From positions 62,001 through 126,000 of the forward strand of contig JAPFBE010000067.1 in NCBI GenBank assembly GCA_034336665.1: a DNA stretch of 64,000 bases, in the 5' to 3' direction. The notes beneath the pieces are model-generated. The model searched no databases. It was not told where the DNA came from and was given only the letters and a program-made list of their open reading frames with translations. This DNA comes from Luscinia megarhynchos. Its lineage: Eukaryota > Chordata > Aves > Passeriformes > Turdidae. Below, in pieces: positions 30,240 to 41,699 of the stretch; position 1 is the stretch's first letter, and every line of letters begins with the position of its first letter. A program made the translations under genes and the position numbers.

Positions 30240-33200
30240 CCCAAATCCATGGAGACATCGGGGGATCCCCCCAAGCCCAAACCTCAAAACCATCTCAAAG
30301 CCCCAATCCCCCAAAGCCCCAAGAGCCCCCAGAGCCCCAAAGCTATCCCAAACCCCCCAGAGCCCCCCAGGCCCCAAAACTATCCCCAGACCCCCCAAAG
30401 GTCCCCAGAGCCTCAGAGCTATCTCCCAGAGCAAGGTCCCCAGAGCCTCCAAAGGCAAATCCCCAAGTCCCCAGAGCCCCAGATTCACTAGAGCCCCAGT
30501 CCCCAGGCCCCCAGGCCCAAGGCTGTCCCCCAGGCCACAGGCCCCCAGGCTGTTCCAGGCCCTCCAGACCCCAAGGCTCCTCCCAGAGCTCTCCAGGAGT
30601 CCTGGCCCCAGAGCCATCCCAGGCCCACAGGCCCCCAGGCTGCCCCCAGGCCCAAGGCCATCTCAGGACCCCCAGAGCATAGAATATCCCAGGCCCTCCA
30701 GGCCATCCGAGGCTCCCCCAGGCCCAGGCTCCCAGGAGCCGTCTCCAGATCAGCCCTCCCCAGGCCCACGGTCCCCCAGAGGCCACTACTAGGCCACAGT
30801 GCTACAGGCCCAAGGCCATCTCCAAGGCCCCAAGAGCCCAGGTCATCCCCAGGCCCCAAAGGCCATCTCAGGCCCCCAGGCAAGGCCAAGTCCCAGGCCC
30901 CCAGGCCCCAAGAGCCATCTCAAGGCCCCCAGGCCCTGCAAAGCCATCCCCAGCCCCAGGCCCCAAGCCACCAAAGGCCCCAGACCCCAAAGCCACCCCA
31001 AAGCAGGGCCCCCAGGCCCCAAGACCGTCCCCAGGCAGAGACAAACCTGAGCCCCCAGACCCCACAGGCCCCCAGGGCCCCCCAAGGCCCCAAAACCATC
31101 TCCAAACCCAAGACTACGGACGCCCACAGGCCCAAAGCGCCCCAAGCCACAGGCAAGACCCCAGGCATCTCAAAGCCCAAAGACTGCAAGGCCACAAGCC
31201 CCAAAGAGCTAGGCCACAAGACCAGCCAGAGGCCCTATGGGCCCCAGACCCCAAAGCCAGAAACCGTCCAAGGCATACACCACGCAAAACCACACACAAG
31301 CAAGACAAGTCCGGGCCCCAAAGCCACAGGCCCCAAATCCCAAAAGCCACTTCAAGGCCACACAAGACCCCCAAGCAAGCTAGTCCCCAGGCCAAAAGCC
31401 ATCTCCAGAACCCAAAGAGCCACACAGGCCAGGGCAGGCATCCCCAAGCCCCCAAACGCCCCAGGGCATCTCAGACCCCCAGACCCCCACAGCGACAGAA
31501 CCCCAAAGTCCCCGAGTACAGGCCCCAGAAAACCACAGCCAAAGCCAGTCAGAAACCATCTCAAACCCAAAGCCACCCCAAACCCCAAAACCATCCCAAG
31601 ACCCCAAAGTCCCCAGCCCCAAAGTACCATCCCAAACCCCCCAAACCCAAGTCCCCAAACCCCAAAACCATCCCCAAACCCCCAAACAGGCAAAACCACC
31701 CAAACCCCCAAACCCACAAAACCACATGCCCCCAAAGCCCCCAAACTGCCCCCAAACCCCAAAGCCATCTCAAACCCCCAAACCCAAAAACCACCCCATA
31801 CCCCCAGAACCCCAGTCTAGCCAAAGGCCCCAGACCCCCCAAGTCCCCAGGCCCCAGGGCCCAAGGCCAATCCCCCAAACAAAGCCAGTCCCAAACCCAT
31901 CAAGCCCCAAACCCCAAATACAAACCTACCATCCCATGGGCCCACAAGACCACCCCAAGACCCCAGAGCCTCTCCAGGCCCTAGGGCCAAGACCATAGGC
32001 CCAAGACCACTTTCAGGCCCGTCCCCAGAAACCACTAGACCAAGCCCCAAACCCCAAGACCATCCCCAAAGCCCCCAAGGCCACCCAAACTAGGGCAGAC
32101 CCCAGACCACTCCCAAAGCCCAAGCCAAGTCCCTGAGACCCCATCTAAACCCCCAGTCTAGAAACCACTGAGGCCCCAAAGCCCCAAAGCCCAAAGCCAT
32201 CCCCAGGCCACAGACACAAGGCCCAAGGCCATCTCTAGGCCAGAGCCACTAGACAAGACCCCAAGGCCAAGTCCCCCAAGGCAAAGCCCCAGGCCTCAGG
32301 ACCTCAGGCCCCACAGGCCCAAGGCCACTCCCAAGGGCCACAGGCCATCTCAGACCACTGAGAGCCAGACCCCCAAGGGCCATCACAGACCGAAATGCCC
32401 CCAGGCCCAGGCCATCCCCAGGCACCCCAAGGCCAGTCCCAAGCCCCCAAGTCCCCAATACAAGTCCATCAGGCAAACCCCAAGTCCACAGACGCCAAGA
32501 TCTCCCAGACCCCCAAGACCCACTAGGCCAGAGCCCCCAAGGCCACAGGCCACCCCCAGGCCACTGTCCCAAGCCACAGTCAAGTCCCCATGCGTCTCAG
32601 GCCCCAGACCCAAGGCCATCCCAAAGTCCCCCAGGCCCCAGGCCCCAAAGGCCACTAGACCCACAGACCCCCAGGCCACAGGCCCCAGGCAGGAGCCCCA
32701 GACCTGGCACACTGGGCCCAAGGTCAAGGCCATCCCCAAACTCTGACAGGCCCCCAAAGCCACTTGGGACACAGGCCCCCAGACCCCCAAGGCAAGTCCC
32801 AAGGCCCCCAAAGCCCCCAAGACCTGTCTCAGGCCAGGCCACCCCAGGCCCCAAGACCCCAAGTCTAGGCCGGCCAGTCCCCAAGCCACATCCCAAGGCC
32901 ACAGGCCATCTCAGGCCAAGCAAGGCCCCCAGACACAAGTCCCAGGCTCCCCAGACCCCAGGCAAGGCCACAGGGCCCCAGGCCCCCAGGCCCCAGGCCC
33001 ACAGGCCCCCAGAGCCACAGGCCACACAGGCCCCAGTCCAAGACACAGTCCCCAAAGTGCCCAGGCCACAGACCAAGAGCCACCTGAGACCCCCAAGCCA
33101 CAGGCCAAGGCCATCCCAGGCCCCAAGGCCCCAAGGCCCCAAGGCGTCTCAGGCCAAGAGCCACCCCAAACCCCAAGCACAGGCCAAGACCATCCCAAGT

Positions 33201-33435
33201 CCCCAGTCCGACAAAGGGCACAGGCCATCTCAAAGCCCAAAGGTCCCCGAGCCCCAAGGCCATCCCAGGTGCCCCAGGCCCAAGACTGCCCCAAGACCCC
33301 AGACCATCTCAAGCCCCCAGGCCCCAAGAGCCGTCCCAAGACCCCCAAAGGTCCCCCAGCCCCAAAGTCCGTCCCACAGGCCCAGGCCCAGGCCCCAAGT
33401 CCCGAGAGCCCCAGGCCCCAGGCCCCCAGGCCCGG
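30240..33435. repeat. EHD2 intron, 3.2-kb degenerate aggccccaag repeat
   Basis: Degenerate words aggccccaaggcc, ccatctcaggcccc and ccacaggcccc cover the stretch. The sense RNA would be very rich in GGGGCCTTGGGG. No exon similarity was found. Confidence 0.9.
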
Positions 33436-33445
33436 GCCGGCTGAC

Positions 33446-33820
33446 TGGGATGGAGTGGCTCTCTTGACCAGGTGGGTTGGGGCTTGCTGGTGCGGCTGGC
33501 TCCTGGATCTCGTGGAACAGATCCTGCTCCTCCGGCTCGAGACAGCGCGGTTCTGCGTTCGCCAGTGGCCCAGAAGGAGCCGATGAACACCCGCGGCACC
33601 TGGTGTCCCCGCCTTGCCGCGCCCATCAGGCCCGTGAGCGGCATCGGCTGCTGCGTGCCCAGCGTCCGCCTTGTTCGGCACCATGCCCGCTTCTCGTGGA
33701 GTGGCGGCCCAGCGCCAGCCGAGGACTTCGTCCGAGGATCTCAGTTTGTCGCGTCGAGACAGCAGGGATCACCAGGTCGTGGGCTCGTGAACCCAGCAGC
33801 ACGGCCAGGGAAGTCGTGGC
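33446..33820 (-). CDS. EHD2: EHD2 NKxD exon (heavily indel-ridden)
   Basis: After TTTTTAG the exon begins (G)HDFP, for human GYDFP. Fragments in changing frames follow in the human order: VL-WF, DLVI-LL, DA-KL-I-SDE, NKAD (nucleotide-specificity motif), TQQPM, GLMGAARRGHQVPRVFIGSF, LEPEEQDLFHEIQ and HLVKRA. Roughly a dozen one-base gains or losses are needed. The donor is uncertain; CCCA|GTCAGC at 33446 is the best candidate. Identity is secure, but no usable protein can be read as printed. Confidence 0.8.
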
Positions 33821-33824
33821 CTAA

Positions 33825-34600
33825 AAAGCGGGGTTTGGTTTGAAAATTCCCTAAATCAGTCCTAAATTGATCCCGAATTCTGAAATAATCCAGCCCAGGA
33901 ACCAGCGCAGCAAGGGCGGGAAGTAGTGGCCTGGGAAAAAGCGGGATTGAGCCAAAATTCCCTAAATGAATCCTAGAGTTCAGCCCTAACCCGAGTAGTC
34001 CAGCCCAGGAACCAGGCAGCCGCGGACGGTCGTGGCCTGGGGGAAAAACCACGATTGGAAAGCCAAAATTCCCTGAGATTAATCCTAGGTTTAACTCCTA
34101 ATCCCAAAGTGATCAGCCCAGAACCAGGCACTTGACGGGAAGTCCTAGCCTGGAGAAAAAGCGGGATTGGAAACCAAATTCCCTAAATGAATCTAAATTC
34201 AGCCTAATCCCAAAATAATCCAGCCCAGAACCAGGCAGCAGTGAAATCAGTGGCCTAAAAAACCGGGTTGGTTTGAAGAAATTCCAATGGGAAATCACTA
34301 AATTAATCCCGAATTCTGAAATAGTGGTGGTAGGAACCAGGCTTGGCCGGAGGTAGTAGCCTGGGGGGAAGCGGGTTAGAGCCAAGAATTCCAATGGGAA
34401 ATCCCAAATCCAGCCCTAAACCCGGAATAATTCATTGTGGGAACCAGCTCAGCGAGGGCGGAAGTCGTAGCCTGGAAAAAAAGCGGGGATTGGAGACCAA
34501 AATTCCCTAAATGGATCTAAAATTAATCGAATTCTGAAATAATTCATTGTAGGAACCAGCACAGCACGGCTGGGAAATCATAGCCTGGGGAAAAATTGGG
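33825..34600. repeat. EHD2 intron array with ~7 copies of the NKxD exon acceptor edge
   Basis: Units of about 106-110 bases repeat aagtcgtggcct-aaaaagcgggg with ccaaaattccctaaat filler near 33922, 34029, 34143, 34249, 34355, 34465 and 34578. On the minus strand each gives AGGC(T/C)ACGACTT, acceptor plus (G)YDF. The copy near 34465 reads exactly GYDF, whereas the exon itself reads GHDF. Confidence 0.85.
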
Positions 34601-35495
34601 ATTTGGTTCGAAAATTCCAGTGGGAAACCCAAATCAATCCCAAATCCAACCCAAACTCCAAAATAATTCATTGTGGGAACAGTGAGCGGGATTGGATCGA
34701 AATTCGGATAAAAACCCCAAACCCGCCCCCAAATCCGGCCCCAAAATCCCACTAAACCCGCCCCAAATCCCCTAAATCCGGCCTCAAATCCCCAAACCGA
34801 TCCCAATTCAATCCCGATCTCATTTCCCTCCCCACAGATTTTCCCCATTCCCAAATCCCCCAAAATCCCCCAAATCCCCAAATCCCCAAATCCCCAAATC
34901 CCCAAATTCCCCGATCCCCTTTTTCCCCCGTTTCCCCCCTCCCCTTTTCCCCGCCCTCCCCCACCCTCCTTGGCAGCGCCATGGGGTTGGGGTGGGGAGA
35001 ATGAGGAGGGGCAGGGGAGGTCCGAGGTTTTGAGCCCGCCTGGAAAGATTCCTGGTGGAATTCCCCGGGAATTCCGGCCCGCCCTTTGGCACCCAAATCT
35101 TTGGCGGAATTCCCAAAATTCCCCAAATATCCCAAATCCCCAAAAGCTTCCCCAAAATTCCCCCAAAACTTCCCCGAATCCCCTCCCGAGTTTTGGGATC
35201 GGCTCCTTTCAGGGCTGAATTTTTGGGGCTTTCCCGATTTTGTTTTTTTTGGGATCCCCATTCCAGCCACCCCTCCCCATTCCAGGACCCCTCCCCAATT
35301 TCGGGACCCCCTCAGACCCCCAAATTCTGAGGCCCTCCCCCCAAAGGGACATCGGGATCCCCCTCCCCAGATTTTTGGGATGTCTCCCTTTCCCACGCGG
35401 TTTTGATTTTTTCCCGGATTTTTCCCGCCCCTCCCCAATCCCAGACCCCTCCCCAATTTCAGGGACCCCTCCCCAATTTCGGGGACCCCCCTTAC
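34600..35495. other. EHD2 intron, mixed low-complexity and unique sequence
   Basis: From 34720 to 34930 there are short ccccaaatcc words. From 34960 to 35100 the sequence is unique, and 35120-35480 holds ccccaatttcgggac words. No exon-like segment with both splice sites was found. Confidence 0.6.
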
Positions 35496-35592
35496 CCCTG
35501 CAGACCCTCTGCTTGGCCCCCATCAGAGATCAGAGGTGTCGATCAGGCTGATGCTCTCCAGCACCTGATTGTTCAGCGTGGCACAAAAGAAC
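35496..35592 (-). CDS. EHD2: EHD2 G3-region exon (frame-broken)
   Basis: After CCCCAG the exon encodes (R)FFCATLNNQVLESISLIDTS, then DL-stop as printed; another frame then gives GAKQRVCRG before GG|GTAAGG. Human has FMCAQLPNQVLESISIIDTP GILSGAKQRVSRG. The segment between IDT and GAKQRV should hold the switch motif DTPGILS, but TCTGATCTCTGATGG stands there. Flanking residues and splice phases are right. Confidence 0.87.
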
Positions 35593-35599
35593 CTGGGGG

Positions 35600-36340
35600 G
35601 GGCCAGGGGGGTTAAAAAAATCCCAAAAACCCAAAAACAACAAAAAAACCCCCCAAACCAGCCCCGGCCCCACCCAGCGCCGGCAGACTGGCAGAGGGCG
35701 GAATTCAAAGGGATGCCTCATCCCGGGCAGGGGCACCAGAAACGGAGGAAAGGGGAAAAAATGGAAAAATGAGAAAAAAGGGGGAAAAAAGTGTGGGGGA
35801 GGGGAGGGAAGGACCCAGGGTTTGGGGAATGAGGGGAGTGGGGGGCGTCCAAATGGGAAAAAAGGGAAAAAAACAATGGAAATGGGGATAATCAGAGAAT
35901 TGAGGAGGGAAATTTGGGGGATGGAGGGAGGAGAAATCGGATTTTGGGGTGGGGGAGGAAGAGAAATGTAAAAAAGAAATTTGGGAAAATGTGAAAAACA
36001 GGGGAAAATCGGGGGAGTTTGGGGGAGGTGAGGAGAGGTGGGATCTGGGTTTGAAGTGGGGAAAAAGTGAGGAAAATGGGAAAAAAGTGGGGGAGGGATA
36101 TTTGAGGATAAATGGGGAGAACTGGGGGAAATGGGAAAATGGGAAAATCTGGGGAAATTGGGGAAAATTGGGGAAATGGGAAAATGGGGAAAATCTGGGG
36201 AAATTGGGGGAAAATGGGAAAATCAGGAGGAAATGGGGGGCAGGGGGAGGTTGAGAAGCTGAGGTGGGAAACAGGAGAGTGGGAAATGCAGCAAATGGGG
36301 GAAAAGCGAGGGAGGGCTGAGGGTGGGACTGAGCAGTTTG
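35600..36340. repeat. EHD2 intron, polypurine tract
   Basis: From about 35740 the plus strand is nearly all G and A (gggaaaatgggg, aaaaagtgggg) for 600 bases. A short unique segment (35640-35740) precedes it. Confidence 0.8.
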
Positions 36341-36359
36341 GGCTGGAACTGTGATCGGG

Positions 36360-37840
36360 GGGAGCCCAGGCAGATCCCAGAACTGAGCCCAGATTCCAGA
36401 TCCCAAATTCCAGCTCAGATCCCAAATCCCAAATTCCAGCTCAGATCCCAAATCCCAAATTCCAGCTCAGATCCCAGAGCTGATCCCAAATTCCAGACCC
36501 CAGATCCCAAATCCCCAAATCCGGCTCAGATCCCAGATCCCAAATCCCAGATCAGATGCAGATCCCAGCTCAGATCCCAAATTCAGCTCAGATCCCAAAT
36601 TCCAGCTCAGATCCCAAATCCCAAATTCCAGCTCAGATCCACCCCAGACCCAATCCCAGATTCCAAAGTCCCACCCAGAACTGATCCCAAATCCCAGCTC
36701 AGATCCCAAATCCCAGGTCCCAAATCCCGACTCAAATCCCAAATTCCAGCTCAGATCCCAAATCCCGACTCAGATCCCAAATTCCAGCTCAGATCCCAGA
36801 TCCTGGCTCAGGTTTCCAAATCCCAGCTCAGATCCCAGATCCCAGTTCAAATCCCCAGATCCCAGCTCAGATCTCACCCCCAGATCCCAAATCCCAGATC
36901 CCAAATCCCAAATCCTGGCTCAGATCCCAGATCCCAAGACTGATCCCAGATTCCAGGGTGGATCCCAGCTCAGATCCCAGATCTCCAGATCCCAAATCCC
37001 GTAGTCCCAAATTACAGCTCAGATCTCAAACCCCAGCTCAGATCCCAAATCCCAGCCCAGATCAATCCCAGATCCTAAATCCCAGCTCAGATCTCAGCTC
37101 AGATCCCAGAGCAGATCCCAGGATGGATCCTCGGGGTGAGTCCCAGCCCAGATCCCAAATCCTGGCTCAGATCCCAGCCCAGATCCCAAATCCTGGCTCA
37201 GATCCCAGCTCAGATCCCAAATCCCAGACCCCAAATCCCAGCCCAGATCCCAGCTCAGACCCAGACCCTGAATCCCAGTTCAGATCCCATCCCAGATCCC
37301 ATCCCAGATCCCATCCCAGATCCCAGGACTGGCCCCAGATTCCAGGGTGGATCCCAGCTCAGACCCCAGAGTAGATCGAGTTGATCCCAGATCCCAGCTC
37401 AGATATCAAACCTCAGCTCAGGTCCCAGATCCCAGATCCCAGATCCCAGATCAGATCCCAGACCCCAGATCCCAGATCAGATCCCACCTCAGACCCAACC
37501 CCAGATCCTAGATCCCAGCTCAGATCCCAAATCCCAGATCCCAAATCCCAAAATCCCAGCTCAGATCCCAGCTCAGATCCCAGAGTAGATCCCGGGATTG
37601 ATCCCAGATCCCAGCCCAGATCCCAAATACCAAAATCCAGCTCAGATCCTAAATTCCAGATCCCAGATCCCAGATCAGATCCCACCCCAGACCCAACCCC
37701 AGATCCTAAATCCCAGCTCAGATCCCAAATCCCAGATCCCAAATCCCAGATCCCAGCTCAGATCCCAGATCCCGGGATTGATCCCAGATCCCAGCTCAGA
37801 TCCCAGCCCAGATCCCAAATCCCAAAACCCCAGACCCCGC
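36360..37840. repeat. EHD2 intron repeat (cagatcccaaatcccagct, ~10-22 bp)
   Basis: Words agctcagatcccaaatccc and cagatcccagatccc, about 1.5 kb. No coding content. Confidence 0.92.
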
Positions 37841-37849
37841 CCCTCCCCC

Positions 37850-38378
37850 TCACCTGTTCAGGAAGCCGTTCCCGAAGGGTCCAGGTGCCGGGAGGGTTTT
37901 TGGGGATCCACCACCAGCGCGTTGTGACCCCAAATCCCAAATCCCAGATCCCGGATCCCAAATCCCAGATCCCAAATCCCAAATCCCAAACCCCAGATCA
38001 GATCCCAACCCCCAAACCCCAAATCCCAGATCCCGGATCCCAACCCCCAAACCCCTCACCTGTTCAGGAAGCCGTTCCCGAAGGGGTCCAGGTGCGGAAG
38101 GGTTTTGGGGATCCACCACCAGCGCGTTGTGACCCCAATCCCAAATCCCAGATCCCGGATCCCAAATCCCAGACCCGGATCCCAAATCCCAAACCCCAAA
38201 CCCCAAACCCCCACCCCGCCCCTCCCCTCACCTGTTCAGAAACCCGTTCCCGAAGGAGTCCAGGTGCCGGAAGGGTTTTTGGGGGATCCACCACCAGCAG
38301 CGTTGTGACCCCAAATCCCAGATCCCGGATCCCAAATCCCAAACCCCAGATCAGATACCCCAAACCCCGCCCTCCCCT
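37850..38378. repeat. Three copies of the EHD2 first coding exon donor edge
   Basis: At about 37851, 38057 and 38229 a ~75-base block beginning cacctgttcaggaagccgtt and ending accaccagcgcgttg repeats the true exon end at 38379. On the minus strand it encodes NALVVDP-x-x-FR-LDPFGNGFLNR followed by GTGAGG. Filler is caaatcccagatcccgg. Some copies have fewer frame breaks than the exon. Confidence 0.92.
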
Positions 38379-38380
38379 CA

Positions 38381-38784
38381 CCTGTTCAGAAACCCCGTTC
38401 CCGAGAGAAGTCCAGGTGCCGGAAGGGTTTTGGGGATCCACCACCAGCGCGTTGCAGGGATCAGCCCCTACGCTCTCGCCGTGCATCACGGCCACAGAAA
38501 GGGAATCCGTGGTGGGCTCGGGGCCCCACACTTGCCCCAGGGATCTCCTGCTCCAGCAGGAACTGGATGAAAGGAGGTTTTGCCGCTCGAGTACTGCCCC
38601 ATCACCAGCACCATGGGCTTGGCCTCGAAGTCCCGCGTCCTGCAGCGCGGCCGAGTGGAAGAGCCGAAAGCCGTAGGAGGTGTTCCACCGGCAGCAGCTT
38701 CGCCTTGTACAGAGCCTTAGGCACCTCCGTCACCAGCTGCACCGCGCGGGGCAGGGGGCGCTACCACCACAACCAACTGAACAT
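38381..38784 (-). CDS. EHD2: EHD2 first coding exon: start codon, P-loop (frame-broken)
   Basis: The ATG at 38784, shortly after CTCCCCCAG, gives MFSWL as in human EHD2. Further blocks in shifting frames are VQLVTEV-KALYKAKLLPVE, FHSAAL, DFEAKPMVLVMGQYSSGKTS (P-loop GxxxxGKT/S), FIQFLLEQEIPG, VGPEPTTD, AVMHGES, NALVVDP and the end FLN(R) at AG|GTGAGG, phase 2. About six to eight indels separate the blocks. A 5' UTR exon must lie upstream. Confidence 0.88.
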
Positions 38785-38799
38785 GCCGGGGGCTGGGGG

Positions 38800-39340
38800 A
38801 GAGTGGGGGGAGAGGTTAGAGGGATTTTGGGGGAGTTAGAGAGGGATTACGGGGGGATTTAGGGGGTCCTGGAGTGATCCTGGGGGGCCAGGGGGGTCCT
38901 GGGGGAGAGTTGGGGGGAGTTAGAGAGGGATTTGGGGGGGGAGTCTGAGGGGTTAGAAAGAGGGATTTGGGGGGGATTTGAGGGGTCCCTGAAAAGAGGT
39001 CCTGGGGGGACAGTTAGAGGCTTAGGGGGGCTTTGAGGGGAGATTTGGGGGGTTTAGAGAGGGACTTGGGAGAGATTTTGAGGGGGATTTGGGGGGTTTG
39101 AGAGAGCTTTGGGGGGATTTGAAGGGGTTCTTGGGGGTTCTGGGGGTCTTAGGGGTCCTGAGAGAGTAGGGGGTTAGGAGGGACTGGGGGGATTCTGAGG
39201 GGTCTTGAGAGAAGTGGGGGGATTCAAGTGAATTCAGGGGGGATCCTAGGGGAGGGTTGAGAGAGATTTTAAGGGGGATCCGAGGGGGATTTGGGGGGGA
39301 TCCCAGGGGGATTTTGGGGGATCCCAGGGGCAGGAAGGGA
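38800..39340. repeat. EHD2 5' intron, G-rich low-complexity (gagggatttggggggatt)
   Basis: Imperfect gggggatttgagggg words on the plus strand. No exon. Confidence 0.8.
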
Positions 39341-39394
39341 GGGTGGGGAGAAAGGGATCCCCTGAAATCCCAGGAAAACCACTTGGGGATCCCC

Positions 39395-39790
39395 CGGGAG
39401 TTGGGAAAAAAGGGGGAAAAAGGAGGAAAAATGAGAAGAAAATGAGGGAAAAAAAGGAGGAAAAAAGGAGGAAAAAGAAGAAAAACGAAAGAAGAAAATC
39501 AGGGAAAAAAAGGAGGAAAAAGAAAGAAAAAAATCAGGAAAAAATCAGGAAAAAAGGAGGGAAAAAAGGAGGAAAAATGAGAAAGAAAAAACAGGGAAGA
39601 AAATCAGAAAAAGGAGGAAAAAGGAGGGAAAAGGAGACAAAAAATCAGGGAAAAAAAAGGAGGGAAAGGAAGAAAAAAATGAGAGAAAATCGGGGAAAAA
39701 GGAGGAGGAAAAAGGGGTGAAAATAAGAAAAGAGGAGGAAAAATGAGGGAAAAAGGAGAAAAAATAAGAAAAAAGGGGAGGAAAAGGGAG
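39395..39790. repeat. Polypurine GGAAAAA tract
   Basis: About 400 bases of ggaggaaaaaggagaaaaa words containing only A and G apart from isolated bases (atgag, atcagg). Confidence 0.88.
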
Positions 39791-39834
39791 GGAGCGCAGC
39801 TGGGGGGCCGTGGGGAGGGAGCCAGGAGTCTCAC

Positions 39835-40250
39835 CTGGATCCGCCGGAAAAATGAGAATTCAGGGAGGAGTGGGGAGAATTCGAGGTGGGAAAAGGCGGC
39901 AGGAAAAGCGAATTTCAGGGATTTCTCCCCAAAATCCGGGCGGGAAATGAGGATTTGGGGAGGGGAGTCCCATAAATGGATTCGCAAAAAGAGATTTAGG
40001 GGATCCCTGCTGGAAAAAATGAGACGAAAAATGAGGAGAAAAAGGAGAATTTCGGGTTTTTCTCTGGTAGGGAGGAGGAAAAAAAAAGTTTTTTCGGGAT
40101 CTTTTTCCCTTAAAAGGAGGAGGGCAAATGAAGCTGCGGAATTTTTTCCATAAAACGGAGCCAAAGTGAAGTTTTGCTGCCGTGAACTCAGGGAAAAGGA
40201 GCTCGACGCGATTTTGGTTTTTCGCTGTCAAAACAAGCGGAGAAATCAGA
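39835..40250 (-). other. EHD2: Candidate EHD2 5' UTR exon
   Basis: The minus strand has a strong donor, GGATCCAG|GTGAGACTC, at 39835. It is preceded by unique, moderately CpG-containing sequence and lies 1.05 kb upstream of the acceptor of the first coding exon. No long ORF is present. The 5' limit is unknown; the assignment rests on position and donor only. Confidence 0.35.
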
Positions 40251-41058
40251 TTTTAGGGATTTTTCCCATCGAGGCAAGGGGGGAAAAAGAGGAGTACGGG
40301 GGATTTTCCTAGAAAAAATAAGGAGAAAACCAAATTCCGGGGTTTTCCCCGAAAATGAAGATTTGGGGATTTTTTAAAAGTAAAATCAGAGCCCTGAAAG
40401 TGACGTTCTTGGGATTCCCTGCGGGAATTTCGGGATTTTCCCAGAAAAAACAAAAGAAACAAAAACCAAAACAAAACAAAAAAAATCACCAAAACAAACA
40501 CGAGAGATCCCGAACTTCCCCACCCGGGATTTCCTCGCTCAATCAAAAATTCCCTTTTCCCTCCCCCGCCCTTCCCACCCCTGCCCGGGGATTTTTCACT
40601 TTTCCGCCCCAAAATTCTCATTTTCCGCCCTAAAATTCTCATTTTTCCGCCCTAAAATTTCCATTTTCCGCCTCAAACTTCGCAATTTTCGGCCCTGCAA
40701 TTCCCGTTTTCCCCATAGTTTTTCCCGGAGTTTTCCGACCTTTTCCCGCGGGTTCCGCAGTTTTCCCGCCAGTTTTTTCCAGGAATTCGCTCCCGATACC
40801 GCAGGCGCAGCTCTGAAGCGGAGACCGGGGGGGCAGAACTCAAATCCGGCGGGATTTGCATAAGTACATAAATCTGAATAAATCTGAATAAAATCTGCAT
40901 AGAGCGGCGCGGCGGGGGGCGGAGCCGCGCCGTGAAAAAGACGGCGGAATTAATAAATTAATTAATGGGGCGTGATTCAATTAATGAATAATTAATGATT
41001 GAGGGGAGGGGCCCCGGGAGGGGAGGGCGAGGGACGAGCGCGAGGGGATGCCAGGGAG
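40250..41058 (-). promoter_or_regulatory. Candidate EHD2 promoter region
   Basis: Non-repetitive sequence with a GC-box cluster (ggcggggggcggagccgcg near 40910), CpGs, and AT-rich aattaataaattaattaatg nearby. It lies upstream of the candidate 5' UTR exon and between EHD2 and the inferred BICRA 3' end. Confidence 0.35.
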
Positions 41059-41059
41059 T

Positions 41060-41570
41060 TCCCAAAAAAATCGGGAATTTCGAAAAAACCCGGGAATTCC
41101 CAAAAAAACCCGGAAATTTCCCAAAAAATCGGGAATTTCGGGAAAAAACCGGGAATTCCCAAAAAGGGGAATTCCAAAAACCCTGGAATTCCCAAAAAAC
41201 CGGGAATTCCCAAAAACTCGGGATTTCCCAAAAAACCGGAATTCCCCAAAAGGGAATTCCCAAAAAGCCTAGATTCCCAAAAACCGGGAGATCCCAAAAA
41301 ATCGGGGAATTCCCAGAAAAAACCGGGAATTCCCAAAAAGGGGAATTCTCAAAAACCGAGATTCCCAAAAAAACCCGAATTCCCCAAAAAGCGGGAATTC
41401 CCCAAAAACCTGGGAGTTCCCAAAAAAAACGGGAATTCCCAAAAAACCCGGGAATTAAAAAAACCCTGAGAGTTCCCAAAAAACTCGGGAATTCCCAAAA
41501 AACCCCGGGAATTTCGAAAAAATCCCGGGAATTAAAAAAAATCCTGGGGATTCCAGAGAGTCCCAAATTT
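41060..41570. repeat. Repeat of gggaattcccaaaaaacc (~17-19 bp) with palindromic kappaB-like cores
   Basis: About twenty-five units. Around nine contain the perfect palindrome GGGAATTCCC, which fits GGGRNNYYCC; others are gggatttccc or ggaattcc variants. Confidence 0.9.
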
Positions 41571-41699
41571 TTTTTTTAATCCCAAAAAATTCCAGAGGGT
41601 CCCAAAAATCTCCAAAAAATCCCCAAAAATCCCCCTCCCCCTTCCCATTTTTAATTTTTTTGGAAATTTTTCCCTTTTCCCGCAGTTTTGTTTTTTTTT

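Larger units (their letters stand above)
25296..38784 (-). other. EHD2: EHD2 gene span (coding part)
   Basis: EHD2 is a dynamin-like ATPase that forms rings at the neck of caveolae and carries a C-terminal EH domain binding NPF motifs. Five coding exons are recognised: 38381-38784 (N-terminus and P-loop), 35496-35592 (G3 region), about 33446-33820 (NKxD region), 29060-29218 (helical stalk) and 25296-25814 (EH domain). The C-terminus [10 protein letters not shown] is the EHD2 signature, not that of EHD1, 3 or 4. The last exon is flawless over 519 bases. The other four carry indels that break the frame, most densely in the NKxD exon, where they fall roughly every ten bases. Either the consensus is poor there or the gene is damaged. 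Confidence 0.9.
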
